DNA from: Flavobacteriaceae bacterium GF1
GTDB taxonomy: Bacteria; Bacteroidota; Bacteroidia; Flavobacteriales; Flavobacteriaceae
Length of the DNA stretch: 64,000 nt
Assembly: GCA_009797885.1 (NCBI GenBank)
Contig: WNKP01000008.1
Span: forward strand, 62,001 to 126,000
Direction: 5' to 3'
In this document: positions 25,340-34,673 of the stretch, piece by piece
Position numbering within the stretch: position 1 is the stretch's first letter
How the letters are laid out: every line of letters begins with the position of its first letter
The notes under the pieces: generated by a model
The model's database searches: none
What the model was told of the DNA's origin: nothing
The model's input: the letters and a program-made list of their open reading frames with translations, nothing else
Translations under genes and position numbers: made by a program

Positions 25340-26644
25340 ATGAAGAACATTAAAATTAACATTGTACCCATTGTTTGCCTATTGTTTATTTTAACAATGT
25401 TCTCCTGTAAAAATAAGACCAACAACGAAAGCAAAACAGCTACTGTGAAAGAAGAACCGGTATTGAGTGCAAAGGATATTTTAGGAAACCCAAACTATTT
25501 GGCTATGTCCTATGGGGGATACAGACATTCGGACCATGGTATTGAACCCACCTTGGACGAACTAAAAGAGGATATGAAAATTTTGGCGGCCATGGGGGTC
25601 GGGATCATACGCACCTATAAAGTGCATTTACCCCATGCTTCCAATGTATTAAAGGCGATCAGTGCCCTAAAACAGGAAGATTCGAGCTTTGAAATGTATG
25701 TGATGCTCGGTGCTTGGATCGATTGTAAAAACGCGTGGACCGATCAGGAGCCCGACCACCATCAAGAAAGCGAAAGAAACGCCATCGAAATTGCCGAAGC
25801 GGTCCGGTTGGCCAATGCCTATCCCGATATCGTAAAAATCGTAGCGGTAGGCAATGAGGCCATGGTAAAATGGGCCACAAGCTACTATGTGCAACCAGGG
25901 GTGATTTTAAAGTGGGTCAATCATTTACAGGACTTGAAAAAATCAGGAAAGCTATCCAAAGATTTATGGATTACAAGCTCTGATAATTTTGCTTCCTGGG
26001 GCGGTGGCGATGCCGAATATCATGTTGAGGACTTGAATAAACTGATTAAGGCGGTGGACTTTCTTTCCGTACACACCTACCCTATGCATGATACCCACTA
26101 CAATCCTGATTTCTGGGGAGTTCGTGAATCTGAAAAGGAATTATCTGACCTTGAAAGGATTCATTCCGCCATGCTAAGATCCAAAGAATATGCAATGACC
26201 CAATACCAAAGTGTGTATGATTATATGAAAAGCCTGGGTGTTGACAAACCTATACATATAGGTGAAACGGGCTGGGCCACTATTTCCAATGGGCATTATG
26301 GGCCCAATGGCTCAAAGGCCACCGATGAGTACAAAGAAGCGCTGTTCTATGACCACATACGGGACTGGACCAATGCTGAAGGGATTTCGTGTTTTTATTT
26401 TGAAGGATTTGATGAACCCTGGAAGGATGCTAAAAACCCCCGGGGGTCCGAAAACCATTTTGGATTGTTTACCGTTGATGGCGAGGCAAAATACGCGCTC
26501 TGGAGCTTAGTGGACAAGGGAACTTTTGACGGACTGAAACGCAACGGTAACCCAATCACCAAAACATACGATGGCGATAAAGAAGCATTGTTGCGGGACG
26601 TATTGGTGCCGCCCATGGCCAGTGAAACCAAAGTTCAACACTAA
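25340..26644 (+). CDS. GH17 beta-1,3-glucanase/glucosyltransferase lipoprotein
   Basis: A 434-residue lipoprotein with signal ending LTMFSCKNK. The GH17 TIM barrel has acid/base Glu 173 in VAVGNEAM and nucleophile Glu 309 in HIGETGWAT; FYFEGFDEPWK near residue 360 is also typical. GH17 enzymes cleave or transglycosylate beta-1,3-glucan. The lipoprotein signal places it in the envelope, probably the periplasm or outer membrane, where it would trim laminarin oligosaccharides. The ATG at 25340 lies 7 bases after the phosphorylase stop and directly begins the signal; an upstream start would overlap that gene. Confidence 0.9.
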   Translation: MKNIKINIVPIVCLLFILTMFSCKNKTNNESKTATVKEEPVLSAKDILGNPNYLAMSYGGYRHSDHGIEPTLDELKEDMKILAAMGVGIIRTYKVHLPHASNVLKAISALKQEDSSFEMYVMLGAWIDCKNAWTDQEPDHHQESERNAIEIAEAVRLANAYPDIVKIVAVGNEAMVKWATSYYVQPGVILKWVNHLQDLKKSGKLSKDLWITSSDNFASWGGGDAEYHVEDLNKLIKAVDFLSVHTYPMHDTHYNPDFWGVRESEKELSDLERIHSAMLRSKEYAMTQYQSVYDYMKSLGVDKPIHIGETGWATISNGHYGPNGSKATDEYKEALFYDHIRDWTNAEGISCFYFEGFDEPWKDAKNPRGSENHFGLFTVDGEAKYALWSLVDKGTFDGLKRNGNPITKTYDGDKEALLRDVLVPPMASETKVQH

Positions 26645-26668
26645 GAATGTATTGTAAGACATCGGGGA

Positions 26669-28165
26669 ATGAGAACATTGAACCATTACATTTTTATCGC
26701 ATTGACTATTGCTATGTTGGGGTGTAAGCAAAAACAGGAATCCTTGGATGTAACCGTATACGAAACCTCCGCCGCCGGAAATAAGCTGCAAAAGGTGGAA
26801 ACGACCACTGCTGCTGGGAACGTTACATCCATACAACTTTTGCCCAATCAGGAGTACCAGACCATTACAGGGTTTGGGGGTTCATTTACTGAAGCGTCAG
26901 CACATTTGTTGAACCAACTGGGCAAACAAAACCGAAGCAAGGTTTTGGAAGCTTATTTTGGGGAAGACGGAGCTAGGTACTCGTTGACAAGAACCCATAT
27001 GAATTCCTGTGATTTCTCCGTAACCAATTACTCCTATGCCCCCGTAGAAGGTGATATGGGGTTGGAACACTTTTCGATTGAAGAGGACAAAAATGATATC
27101 ATTCCAATGATTAAGGAGGCCATGGCATTGTCCCAGGATGGATTTAAAATTGTAAGCTCACCATGGACGGCGCCCCCCTGGATGAAGGATAACAACGATT
27201 GGCGTGGCGGCAAACTGCTGCCCAAATATTACGATACCTGGGCCTTGTTCTTCTCCAAATACATTGATGCTTACAAAGCTGAAGGGATTGACATTTGGGG
27301 TTTTACCGTAGAGAACGAACCTTTGGGCAATGACAATAACTGGGAGAGCATGCACTTTACGCCCCAGGAAATGACACAATTTGTTCAGAACCATTTGGGC
27401 CCTAAACTCGAAGCCGACGGTAAAGGGCATATTAAGGTTTTGGGCTACGATCAAAACCGCGAGCATTTAAAGGAATGGGTGGATGTAATGTATGCTGATG
27501 AAGCGGCCTCAAAATACTACGATGGCACAGCGATCCATTGGTATGCGAGCACCTATGAGGTTTTTCCGGAAGCACTTCAGTATGCGCATCAAAAAGCACC
27601 GAACAAGCATTTGATACAAACGGAAGCCTGTGTGGACGCCGAAATCCCAAAATGGAAGGACGATGCATGGTACTGGTCCAAAGAAGCCACGGATTGGGGA
27701 TGGGATTGGGCTCCGGAAGCGGATAAAAAATACCATCCCAAATATGTGCCCGTATATCGTTATGCAAGGGACATTATAGGTTGCTTGAACAACTGGGTAG
27801 ACGGTTGGATAGATTGGAATATGGTGCTTGATCGCCAGGGAGGGCCCAATTGGTTCAAGAATTGGTGTGTTGCGCCGGTCATTGTAGATCCCGAAAAAAA
27901 TGAAATCTATTTTACGCCCTTATACCATACCATGGCACATTTTAGCAAATACATAAGGCCCGGGGCCAAAAGGATTGGGTTCAATACTACGGATGAATCC
28001 CTATTGGTCACGGCAGCAAAAAATCCCGACGGGACAATAGCAGTAGTGGTTTTGAATATGGATACCGACCCGAAAAACGTGGAGTTGTCCATGGAAGGCC
28101 GTTCAAAGCAGTTGAAAATCAGTCCGCAAGCTATTCAGACCCTGTTGGTCAAACAACTAAATTAA
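26669..28165 (+). CDS. GH30 beta-1,6-glucanase or beta-glucosidase lipoprotein
   Basis: A 498-residue GH30 enzyme with lipobox MLGCKQ. The TIM barrel carries GFGGSFTEASA at its entry, SSPWTAPPWMKDN, acid/base Glu 217 in TVENEPL and nucleophile Glu 319 in IQTEACVD. A C-terminal beta-sandwich of the usual GH30 side domain ends the protein. In laminarin-use loci GH30 proteins remove beta-1,6-linked branches, which suits its position beside GH16 and GH17. Specificity between beta-1,6-glucanase and exo-beta-glucosidase cannot be decided from sequence alone. Confidence 0.92.
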   Translation: MRTLNHYIFIALTIAMLGCKQKQESLDVTVYETSAAGNKLQKVETTTAAGNVTSIQLLPNQEYQTITGFGGSFTEASAHLLNQLGKQNRSKVLEAYFGEDGARYSLTRTHMNSCDFSVTNYSYAPVEGDMGLEHFSIEEDKNDIIPMIKEAMALSQDGFKIVSSPWTAPPWMKDNNDWRGGKLLPKYYDTWALFFSKYIDAYKAEGIDIWGFTVENEPLGNDNNWESMHFTPQEMTQFVQNHLGPKLEADGKGHIKVLGYDQNREHLKEWVDVMYADEAASKYYDGTAIHWYASTYEVFPEALQYAHQKAPNKHLIQTEACVDAEIPKWKDDAWYWSKEATDWGWDWAPEADKKYHPKYVPVYRYARDIIGCLNNWVDGWIDWNMVLDRQGGPNWFKNWCVAPVIVDPEKNEIYFTPLYHTMAHFSKYIRPGAKRIGFNTTDESLLVTAAKNPDGTIAVVVLNMDTDPKNVELSMEGRSKQLKISPQAIQTLLVKQLN

Positions 28166-28180
28166 TCAAACCGAAAAATT

Positions 28181-30535
28181 ATGAGTGAAGCCATGAGTAC
28201 CACAGCAAAAGTGCCCTTTGGGCAAAAAGTAGCTTTTGGAGTTGGAATGTTTGCCAACCAAATGTTCCCCGCCATTCTTGGAATTTTTATGGTGGTCCTT
28301 GTACAATCATTCGGATTTAATGGGTGGTTGTGGTCCTTGGTCTATTTTTTCCCTAGGATTTTTGATTCCATAACCGATCCCATTATGGGGTTCATATCGG
28401 ACAATACGAAATCCAAATGGGGTAGACGAAAGCAGTACGTGCTAATTGGTGGAATTCTAATGGGGATAGCGTTTACCTTGATGTGGCAATTGTATTCGGA
28501 TAATACCTTACAATATAATTTTTGGTATTTCTTTTTATGGTCCATTGTATTTTACCTGGGGCTCACTTTTTTCAGTGTACCCTATGTGGCCATGGGTTAT
28601 GAAATGAGCGATGATTTTCATGAACGGACCAACATTATGGCCGTGGCCCAATGGATTGGCCAATGGGCTTGGGTCATTGCCCCCTGGTTTTGGGTGATCA
28701 TGGATGATCCGGATTGGTTTCCCAATCAAGAAATAGCTGTCCGTGAATTAGCGGTTTGGGTGGCCATCCCTTGTGCGATTGCGGCTATGGTACCAGCTAT
28801 ATTCATTAAAAGTAAATCAACCCTCGATGAAGATTATGAGCCATTGAACGTGGCCAATATTGGGGGTAGTCTTAAGAAAATTGTAGATAGTTTCAAAGAT
28901 GCCTTTAAACTAGCGGAATTTAGAAGGATCTGTGGTGCCACGTTTTTGATTTTCAATGCTTTCAATACTGTGGCCGCCCTAACCTATTTTGTTATTGTTT
29001 ATAGATTGTTCAACGGTGATGCCGTTGCCACGGGTATTTGGGTTGCCCTATTCGGATGCATAGGAGCGTTGGGCACAACGTTTATCGTGATACCATTGGT
29101 TACCTGGATGTCAAAAATAATGGGTAAAAAGAAGGCGTTCATGTGGGCCCAGGCCATTTCAATTGTTGGTTATGTCATGATGTATTTCCTTTTTATACCC
29201 GGAAAACCATGGTTGTACATTATTGCATTGCCCTTTTTCTCTTTCGGGATAGGGAGTTTGTTTACCATTATGATGTCCATGACAGCGGATGTTATCGATA
29301 TAGATGAGCTCAATTCAGGTAAACGTAGGGAAGGTATCTTTGGTGCCATCTACTGGTGGATGGTCAAAGTGGGCTTTGCCATAGCTGGGGCGCTTAGTGG
29401 GGTAATTATTGGTATTGTTGGCTTTAACCCGGATTTAGTCACCACCGAACAGCAGGGGGCAGTTGATGGGCTTCATGCATTTTTCTGCTTCTTTCCTATG
29501 GTAGGAACCCTATTTGCCATGTTGATCATGAAGAATTACGATGTTTCCGAAGAGCGCGCAAATGAAATACGTACGGAATTGGAAAAGCGTAAGAACAAGC
29601 CAGTCGAAAAACTGACTTCGTACTACCAAACGGACAAACTACGCTCGCTCGCTACCATGAACCTAAATGTCCAATCAAAGACGGATATCGATTTCATGGG
29701 AAAAACAGATGCTGAAATCAAAAAGATATTATCAAAATCGTTGACGACCGGACTTCATGGGCTTTGCTTCAGTCCGTATTTGGAAGGTCAGGATATTGGT
29801 GATTCCTTGTCGGAAGCACAGATATGGCAACGGATGGAGGTCATTGCCCCCTACACCAAATGGGTCCGCTCTTTTTCCTGTACGGAAGGAAATGAGTTTA
29901 TTCCCCACATAGCCCATGAAAAAGGATTAAAAACCATGGTAGGGGCTTGGATCGGAAGTGATAAAAAAGAAAATGAAAAGGAAATCAAGGCCCTCATTGA
30001 CCTTGCCAAAAAGGGACAGGTTGACATTGCCGTAGTAGGCAATGAGGCTTTAATGCGGCATGAGGTCACCAAGCAAGAAATCCTGGATTATATCCGCGAT
30101 GTCAAAAAAGCGTTGCCGAACGTTCCGGTCGGTTATGTGGATGCTTATTATCAATTTCTTGAAAACCCTGAATTGATAGATGCCTGCGATGTGGTTTTGG
30201 CCAATTGTTATCCATTCTGGGAAGGATGCGATATTCAGTATGCGGCGACCTATTTAAAACAAATGTACACGGTCACTAAAAATGCGGCGGCAGGAAAACC
30301 CGTGATTATTACGGAAACCGGTTGGCCCGACCAGGGTACGAATACCGGGGCAGCGGAACCTTCATCATCAAATGCGATGAAATACTTCATTAACAGTACC
30401 AATTGGGCCACTCAAGAAGGGATTTCCATGTTTTATTTCTCATCCTTTGATGAGTCCTGGAAAGTGCACCATGAAGGGGATGTTGGGGAACGCTGGGGAA
30501 TTTGGAATAAAAATGAACAACTAAAATATCAATAG
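28181..30535 (+). CDS. GPH/MFS sugar transporter fused to a cytoplasmic GH17 domain
   Basis: A 784-residue two-part protein. Residues about 10-460 form a 12-helix glycoside-pentoside-hexuronide:cation symporter: FFPRIFDSITDPIMGFISD near residue 55, KWGRRKQYVLIG, and TADVIDIDELNSGKRREG near residue 375 are family motifs. A charged linker to about residue 505 leads into a complete GH17 TIM barrel with acid/base Glu 622 (VVGNEAL) and nucleophile Glu 712 (ITETGWP). An even number of helices puts the GH17 in the cytoplasm. The frame is continuous with no stop, so this is a real gene fusion as written. It would couple uptake of beta-glucan oligomers with cleavage or transglycosylation at the inner face. 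Confidence 0.9.
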   Translation: MSEAMSTTAKVPFGQKVAFGVGMFANQMFPAILGIFMVVLVQSFGFNGWLWSLVYFFPRIFDSITDPIMGFISDNTKSKWGRRKQYVLIGGILMGIAFTLMWQLYSDNTLQYNFWYFFLWSIVFYLGLTFFSVPYVAMGYEMSDDFHERTNIMAVAQWIGQWAWVIAPWFWVIMDDPDWFPNQEIAVRELAVWVAIPCAIAAMVPAIFIKSKSTLDEDYEPLNVANIGGSLKKIVDSFKDAFKLAEFRRICGATFLIFNAFNTVAALTYFVIVYRLFNGDAVATGIWVALFGCIGALGTTFIVIPLVTWMSKIMGKKKAFMWAQAISIVGYVMMYFLFIPGKPWLYIIALPFFSFGIGSLFTIMMSMTADVIDIDELNSGKRREGIFGAIYWWMVKVGFAIAGALSGVIIGIVGFNPDLVTTEQQGAVDGLHAFFCFFPMVGTLFAMLIMKNYDVSEERANEIRTELEKRKNKPVEKLTSYYQTDKLRSLATMNLNVQSKTDIDFMGKTDAEIKKILSKSLTTGLHGLCFSPYLEGQDIGDSLSEAQIWQRMEVIAPYTKWVRSFSCTEGNEFIPHIAHEKGLKTMVGAWIGSDKKENEKEIKALIDLAKKGQVDIAVVGNEALMRHEVTKQEILDYIRDVKKALPNVPVGYVDAYYQFLENPELIDACDVVLANCYPFWEGCDIQYAATYLKQMYTVTKNAAAGKPVIITETGWPDQGTNTGAAEPSSSNAMKYFINSTNWATQEGISMFYFSSFDESWKVHHEGDVGERWGIWNKNEQLKYQ

Positions 30536-30537
30536 AA

Positions 30538-31446
30538 ATGTCATACAGGGAAGGCCGTCAGTTTTCACAGGCAAAGCATAATTTCACCGAATACGCTGGA
30601 GTTGACTTCAGCAAGATTTCCGATGATGAATTACGGGCATTGTGGTTGGAAACACTGCAAAACGGAATGCATGGTATTTGCTTTAGCATGTATGAAGATG
30701 GGCAAAAACCGGGCGATATCATTACGGAAGAACAAGTGGAACGACGAATCCAAATTCTTAAACCCTTTACCAAATGGGTACGTTCGTTTTCCTGCATTGA
30801 GGGAAACGAACATGTACCTCGCATCGCCCATAAAAATGGACTTCAAACTTTGGTAGGTGCCTGGTTAAGTGACGATTTGGAAGCCAATGAAAAGGAAATA
30901 GATGCGTTGATCCAGTTGGCCAATGAAGGTTGTGTTACCATAGCGGCAGTGGGCAATGAGGTACTCTATAGAAATGAACTTAATGAAGAACAACTACTGG
31001 GCTATCTCAACAGGGTAAAAGAAGCCATACCGGGCATTCCCGTAGGCTATGTTGATGCCTATTACGAGTTCACGAACCATCCAAAGATTACGGAAACCTG
31101 CGATGTTATCCTTTCCAATTGCTATCCCTATTGGGAGGGTTGCCCCATGGAATATTCCTTGAACCATATGCAACAAATGTATGGGCAGGCCGTTGATGCC
31201 GCGAATGGGAAAAAAGTAATCATTACGGAAACCGGATGGCCAAGTGAGGGGAGCAGCCTGGGGGGAGCCGTCTCCTCAGCGGAAAATGCAATGAAATACT
31301 TCATCAACACCCAAGTATGGTCGGCCAAGGCCAACATTGAGGTGTTCTATTTTTCGTCCTTTGACGAATCATGGAAGACCGGGGATGAGGGAGATGTTGG
31401 TGCCTATTGGGGACTTTGGGACAAACACGAAAAACTAAAGTTTTAA
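30538..31446 (+). CDS. Stand-alone cytoplasmic GH17 protein
   Basis: A 302-residue GH17 barrel without any signal peptide, starting 2 bases after the transporter fusion stop. Acid/base Glu 141 lies in AAVGNEVL and nucleophile Glu 231 in IITETGWPSEG. Along its whole length it matches the GH17 half of the preceding fusion (shared WVRSFSC.EGNE, VGYVDAYY, CDV.L.NCYP.WEGC, FYFSSFDESWK blocks), so the two are close paralogs from a local duplication. Either the free enzyme was duplicated and one copy joined to the transporter, or the fusion shed a copy. It probably acts on imported beta-1,3-gluco-oligosaccharides. Confidence 0.88.
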   Translation: MSYREGRQFSQAKHNFTEYAGVDFSKISDDELRALWLETLQNGMHGICFSMYEDGQKPGDIITEEQVERRIQILKPFTKWVRSFSCIEGNEHVPRIAHKNGLQTLVGAWLSDDLEANEKEIDALIQLANEGCVTIAAVGNEVLYRNELNEEQLLGYLNRVKEAIPGIPVGYVDAYYEFTNHPKITETCDVILSNCYPYWEGCPMEYSLNHMQQMYGQAVDAANGKKVIITETGWPSEGSSLGGAVSSAENAMKYFINTQVWSAKANIEVFYFSSFDESWKTGDEGDVGAYWGLWDKHEKLKF

Positions 31447-31765
31447 AAGGGATGGATTCCTAAACTTATCCTTCCCCCTACTCCACTTTTTTGATTACCT
31501 AGTCTGGGACGCTTTCGTTTTACCGGTTATGGTCCAGCCTAAGCCATAGTACGACCTTGCGCAACTGACCACTAGTGAGGGTTTTGCGTTGGCATTTTTG
31601 GTACCATGCTATATCGGAAATACAAGGACCATGTACAAAAACAAGTCAAAGAATGATGGAATAATGGGTTTCATAAAGTGTTAAATCGAATCGGGTACGC
31701 ACAAAATTCCCGTAATACACACTATTGGTCCGGTTTTTGCGTTTGATGGGAAGAACCAGAACATT
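31447..31765 (+). other. Intergenic region with a possible terminator hairpin
   Basis: Just after the GH17 stop, GGGATGGAT at 31449-31457 can pair with ATCCTTCCC at 31468-31476 with one mismatch; a run of six T follows at about 31487. This could end the beta-glucan operon. The remaining bases up to 31765 show no gene, repeat or clear promoter that I can support. Confidence 0.4.
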
Positions 31766-32869
31766 ATGAATATGAAATCATCAATCAAATTTCTATCCTT
31801 TTTTCTATGTGCGGTTGTTTTGCTACAATCATGTGGTAATGCCGATGATGACGTTAATTTCAATATCAATCAAGGTGAACTTGGACAAGGTGAGGAACCT
31901 GATGACTGTCTAAACTTTGAAGAAAACGAACTGCTATTGTCCATTCAGGATCAATTTACCACCCTTCCGGGCAAGGTGTCCATCCTGTTCAAGGTATCCG
32001 ATAAAGAGGGAAATCCTATTTCGGGCCTAACGGCAAATCAATTTACCATTTACGAGCAAGGTAGGAATGATGACTGTTTCAATACCATTTCCGCTTCGGA
32101 ATCCTTGGCGCGTATCTCCCCAAACTCACAGGTATTCACCAATAATACGTTACTGGTACTGGACTTAAGTAATTCGGTACTTCAAGGAAGCTTGGAAGAA
32201 TTGAAAACAGCCTCTACAAGTTTCGTGAATAATGTGATGCCCGATGTTGAAACCGAGTCCTTTAGAATGGCCATTTACTGGTTTGATGGTGAGGACGAAC
32301 TTCATTTACTCAATCCTTTGACCTCTTCGGTGACCGAATTGACCGCTGCCATTGATGGGATTACCGATGATATCAGCAACGATCCCTCCACAGATTTATA
32401 CGGTGCGGTAATAAAATCAACAAACAGGGCCGAAGAATTGATAGATGAGGCAAACAGTATTCAAGGCGCGCCCATTGTGGCGGCTTCGGTGGTCCTATTT
32501 ACGGACGGTACCGACCAGGCCTCACGATTTACCGAGGAAAGTGCCCTAAATGCCGTGGACAATGCCAATCCCAATATATCCTTTTTTACCATAGGCCTGG
32601 GAGCTGAAATTGATCAGGAAATCCTACAGGAAATTGGGAAAACGTCCAGTGTGGTGGCCAGCAATGCAGCGGAACTGGAAACGACCTTTAATCAAATCTC
32701 TGCCCGGGTTTCCGAACAGGCCAACAGTTTTTACCTATTTGAGTACTGCACGCCAAAACGTGACGGCAGTGGGGAAAACAACCTTGTGATTCAATTGACC
32801 AATGGTGCACGACAAGGTGCGGTACAAACCCGATTTGAAGCCGATGGCTTTACCGGAGGTTGTGAATAG
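31766..32869 (+). CDS. VWA-domain lipoprotein
   Basis: A 367-residue lipoprotein, signal ending at VLLQSCGNAD. Residues about 55-100 form a beta-rich lead (VSILFKVSDKEGNPISGL), followed by a von Willebrand factor A domain from about residue 130: the metal-ion-dependent adhesion motif is VLDLSNSV (DxSxS) and LFTDGTDQ supplies the later Asp. VWA lipoproteins mediate metal-dependent protein contacts at the cell surface. It is separated from the glucan locus by 319 bases, so co-regulation is not evident. The ATG two codons later is an equally good start. Confidence 0.82.
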   Translation: MNMKSSIKFLSFFLCAVVLLQSCGNADDDVNFNINQGELGQGEEPDDCLNFEENELLLSIQDQFTTLPGKVSILFKVSDKEGNPISGLTANQFTIYEQGRNDDCFNTISASESLARISPNSQVFTNNTLLVLDLSNSVLQGSLEELKTASTSFVNNVMPDVETESFRMAIYWFDGEDELHLLNPLTSSVTELTAAIDGITDDISNDPSTDLYGAVIKSTNRAEELIDEANSIQGAPIVAASVVLFTDGTDQASRFTEESALNAVDNANPNISFFTIGLGAEIDQEILQEIGKTSSVVASNAAELETTFNQISARVSEQANSFYLFEYCTPKRDGSGENNLVIQLTNGARQGAVQTRFEADGFTGGCE

Positions 32870-32925
32870 GATGTACTAGTGTTTTCATGGGATTTGAGTA
32901 TCTTCATGCACTTAAATCCAATACG

Positions 32926-33861
32926 ATGAAAATAGCTTTCTCCCCACTCACACTTGCATTGTTCCTATTGTTGTTCACACTCCCCCTTTGTGCCCAAAAG
33001 CAGCATCCCTTGGAAGGGCGATGGGACTTGGAGATACAGTTTATGGAAAAAACCGCTCCCTCCTGGTTGGAGGTTAGGCATTCCGGTCACGAAACTTTGG
33101 TAGGTCGATTTGTTTTTGCGTTTGGCAGTGCCAGACCGATAGCCGAAATAGAGACTTTTGGGGACAAGTTCACCTTCACGATTCCCAGACAATGGGAACC
33201 GGAAGGAAGTGATATGATCCTTCATGGTGAATTAAAGGATGGCATCATCGAGGGGACACTTATCTATACCGACGGCAGTATTATTCCCTGGACCGGGAAA
33301 CCCGTTCCAAAACTGGCTTATGTGGAAAATCCCAATTGGGGAAAACCCATTGCCCTCTTCAATGGTAAGGATTTGGATGGCTGGTATCTGGATTCTGACC
33401 AAAATGAATGGTCCGTGGAAAACGGTATCCTTACCAATTCCAAAAGCGGGGCCAACCTCATTAGCAACCAAAAGTTTACCGATTTTAAATTGGTCACGGA
33501 ATTCAGGTATCCGGAAGGCAGTAATAGCGGTATTTACTTAAGGGGGCGCTATGAGGTCCAGATTGCGGACAACCATGGCCTGGAAGCTTCCGACATTTAT
33601 TTTGGTGGTATCTATGGCTTTCTGGAACCCAATGAAAACGTAGCTAAACCCGCCGGTGAGTGGCAACGCTATGAAATTGAGTTTATTGGTAGCCGTGTAA
33701 CGATCAAAGCCAATGGCAAGGTCATTATTCACAATCAAACCATTCCAGGGATTACGGGGGGTGCATTGGACAGTAAGGAAGGGGAACCGGGACCGATTAT
33801 GATTCAAGGGGATCATGGTCCGGTTGAGTTCAGAAAGTTTGAGGTGACGACGGTAAAATGA
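32926..33861 (+). CDS. Secreted DUF1080 (LamG-like) protein with an N-terminal extension
   Basis: A 311-residue secreted protein. The signal is LALFLLLFTLPLCAQ. Residues about 25-135 form an extra beta-rich domain (LEGRWDLEIQF), and residues about 140-310 a DUF1080/3-keto-disaccharide hydrolase-type jelly roll (ALFNGKDLDGWY, GSNSGIYLRGRYEVQI, GEWQRYEIEFIG). DUF1080 proteins bind or hydrolyse sugars, including 3-keto-glycosides. The ATG at 32926 is chosen since it starts the signal; an earlier ATG at 32887 would add 13 unrelated residues. It faces a second DUF1080 gene end to end, 24 bases away. Confidence 0.85.
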   Translation: MKIAFSPLTLALFLLLFTLPLCAQKQHPLEGRWDLEIQFMEKTAPSWLEVRHSGHETLVGRFVFAFGSARPIAEIETFGDKFTFTIPRQWEPEGSDMILHGELKDGIIEGTLIYTDGSIIPWTGKPVPKLAYVENPNWGKPIALFNGKDLDGWYLDSDQNEWSVENGILTNSKSGANLISNQKFTDFKLVTEFRYPEGSNSGIYLRGRYEVQIADNHGLEASDIYFGGIYGFLEPNENVAKPAGEWQRYEIEFIGSRVTIKANGKVIIHNQTIPGITGGALDSKEGEPGPIMIQGDHGPVEFRKFEVTTVK

Positions 33862-33885
33862 TACCAATAACCTCAGGTTTGTTTT

Positions 33886-34488
33886 TTAATCGTTCGTAAT
33901 AGGGAGCAATTTAATGTCCTTCCAACGGACTTTGATGCCTCCACCGTCATGGATTTGTAGGGCTATGGCCCCTTTTCCCTGGCCTATTTTTTCGTCTTCC
34001 AATCGTACCATCTCCACACCGTTTAACCAAGTCGTTACGGTATTGCCCACGGCCTTAATTCTCATGGTGTTCCATTGCCCCATTTTAAGGGCGGAATCCT
34101 TTTCACCTTCCGGTTTTATCAACCAGCCCCTGCCATAGGATTCATAGATGCCTCCCGTATGTTTTTTGGGTGGGGCAACTTCAACCTGCCAGCCCGTGAC
34201 CTTGGTGCCCTCAAAAGTGGAACGGAAAAAGACACCACTGTTTCCATCGGCCTCTTGTTTAAAGCTTAGGGTAAGTTCAAAATCGTCATAATGGGTATTG
34301 GTCGACAAATATCCATATTCTCCTTTGGGGCCACTTTCACAAATCAATTCCCCCTTTTCCACATACCATTGCTCACTGCCATGATTGGTCCACCCGTCCA
34401 AATCCTTACCATTAAAGAGGTTGATTTCCTGCGCGGGAACCGTATACACCGAACCAACAACAAGGATTATGTGCAGTAATTTCCTCAT
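33886..34488 (-). CDS. Secreted single-domain DUF1080 protein
   Basis: A 200-residue protein with signal LLHIILVVGSVYTVPAQ followed by one DUF1080 jelly roll: LFNGKDLDGWTNHG near residue 25, DGNSGVFFRSTFEG in the middle and IKVRWKDIKLLP at the end. It may act on 3-keto-sugars or bind glycan in the periplasm. It shares the fold of the convergent neighbour at 32926-33861 but lacks its N-terminal domain, and the two are diverged enough that a recent duplication is unlikely. Confidence 0.87.
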   Translation of the reverse strand: MRKLLHIILVVGSVYTVPAQEINLFNGKDLDGWTNHGSEQWYVEKGELICESGPKGEYGYLSTNTHYDDFELTLSFKQEADGNSGVFFRSTFEGTKVTGWQVEVAPPKKHTGGIYESYGRGWLIKPEGEKDSALKMGQWNTMRIKAVGNTVTTWLNGVEMVRLEDEKIGQGKGAIALQIHDGGGIKVRWKDIKLLPITND

Positions 34489-34673
34489 GATATCATTTAG
34501 TTTAGGGTTTGTTATGGCAAATTACACTTTTTAGGGGAATCCACTTCAACGATGAATGCGGTCATTTGAACGTTTTAAGGACACTTCTGGTGGCCAGCAG
34601 TAGGGTTTTTGGCATTGTACTTGTTATTATTTCAACAACAACTGGCTACATCCTTTGTTAAAACGATACGGTT

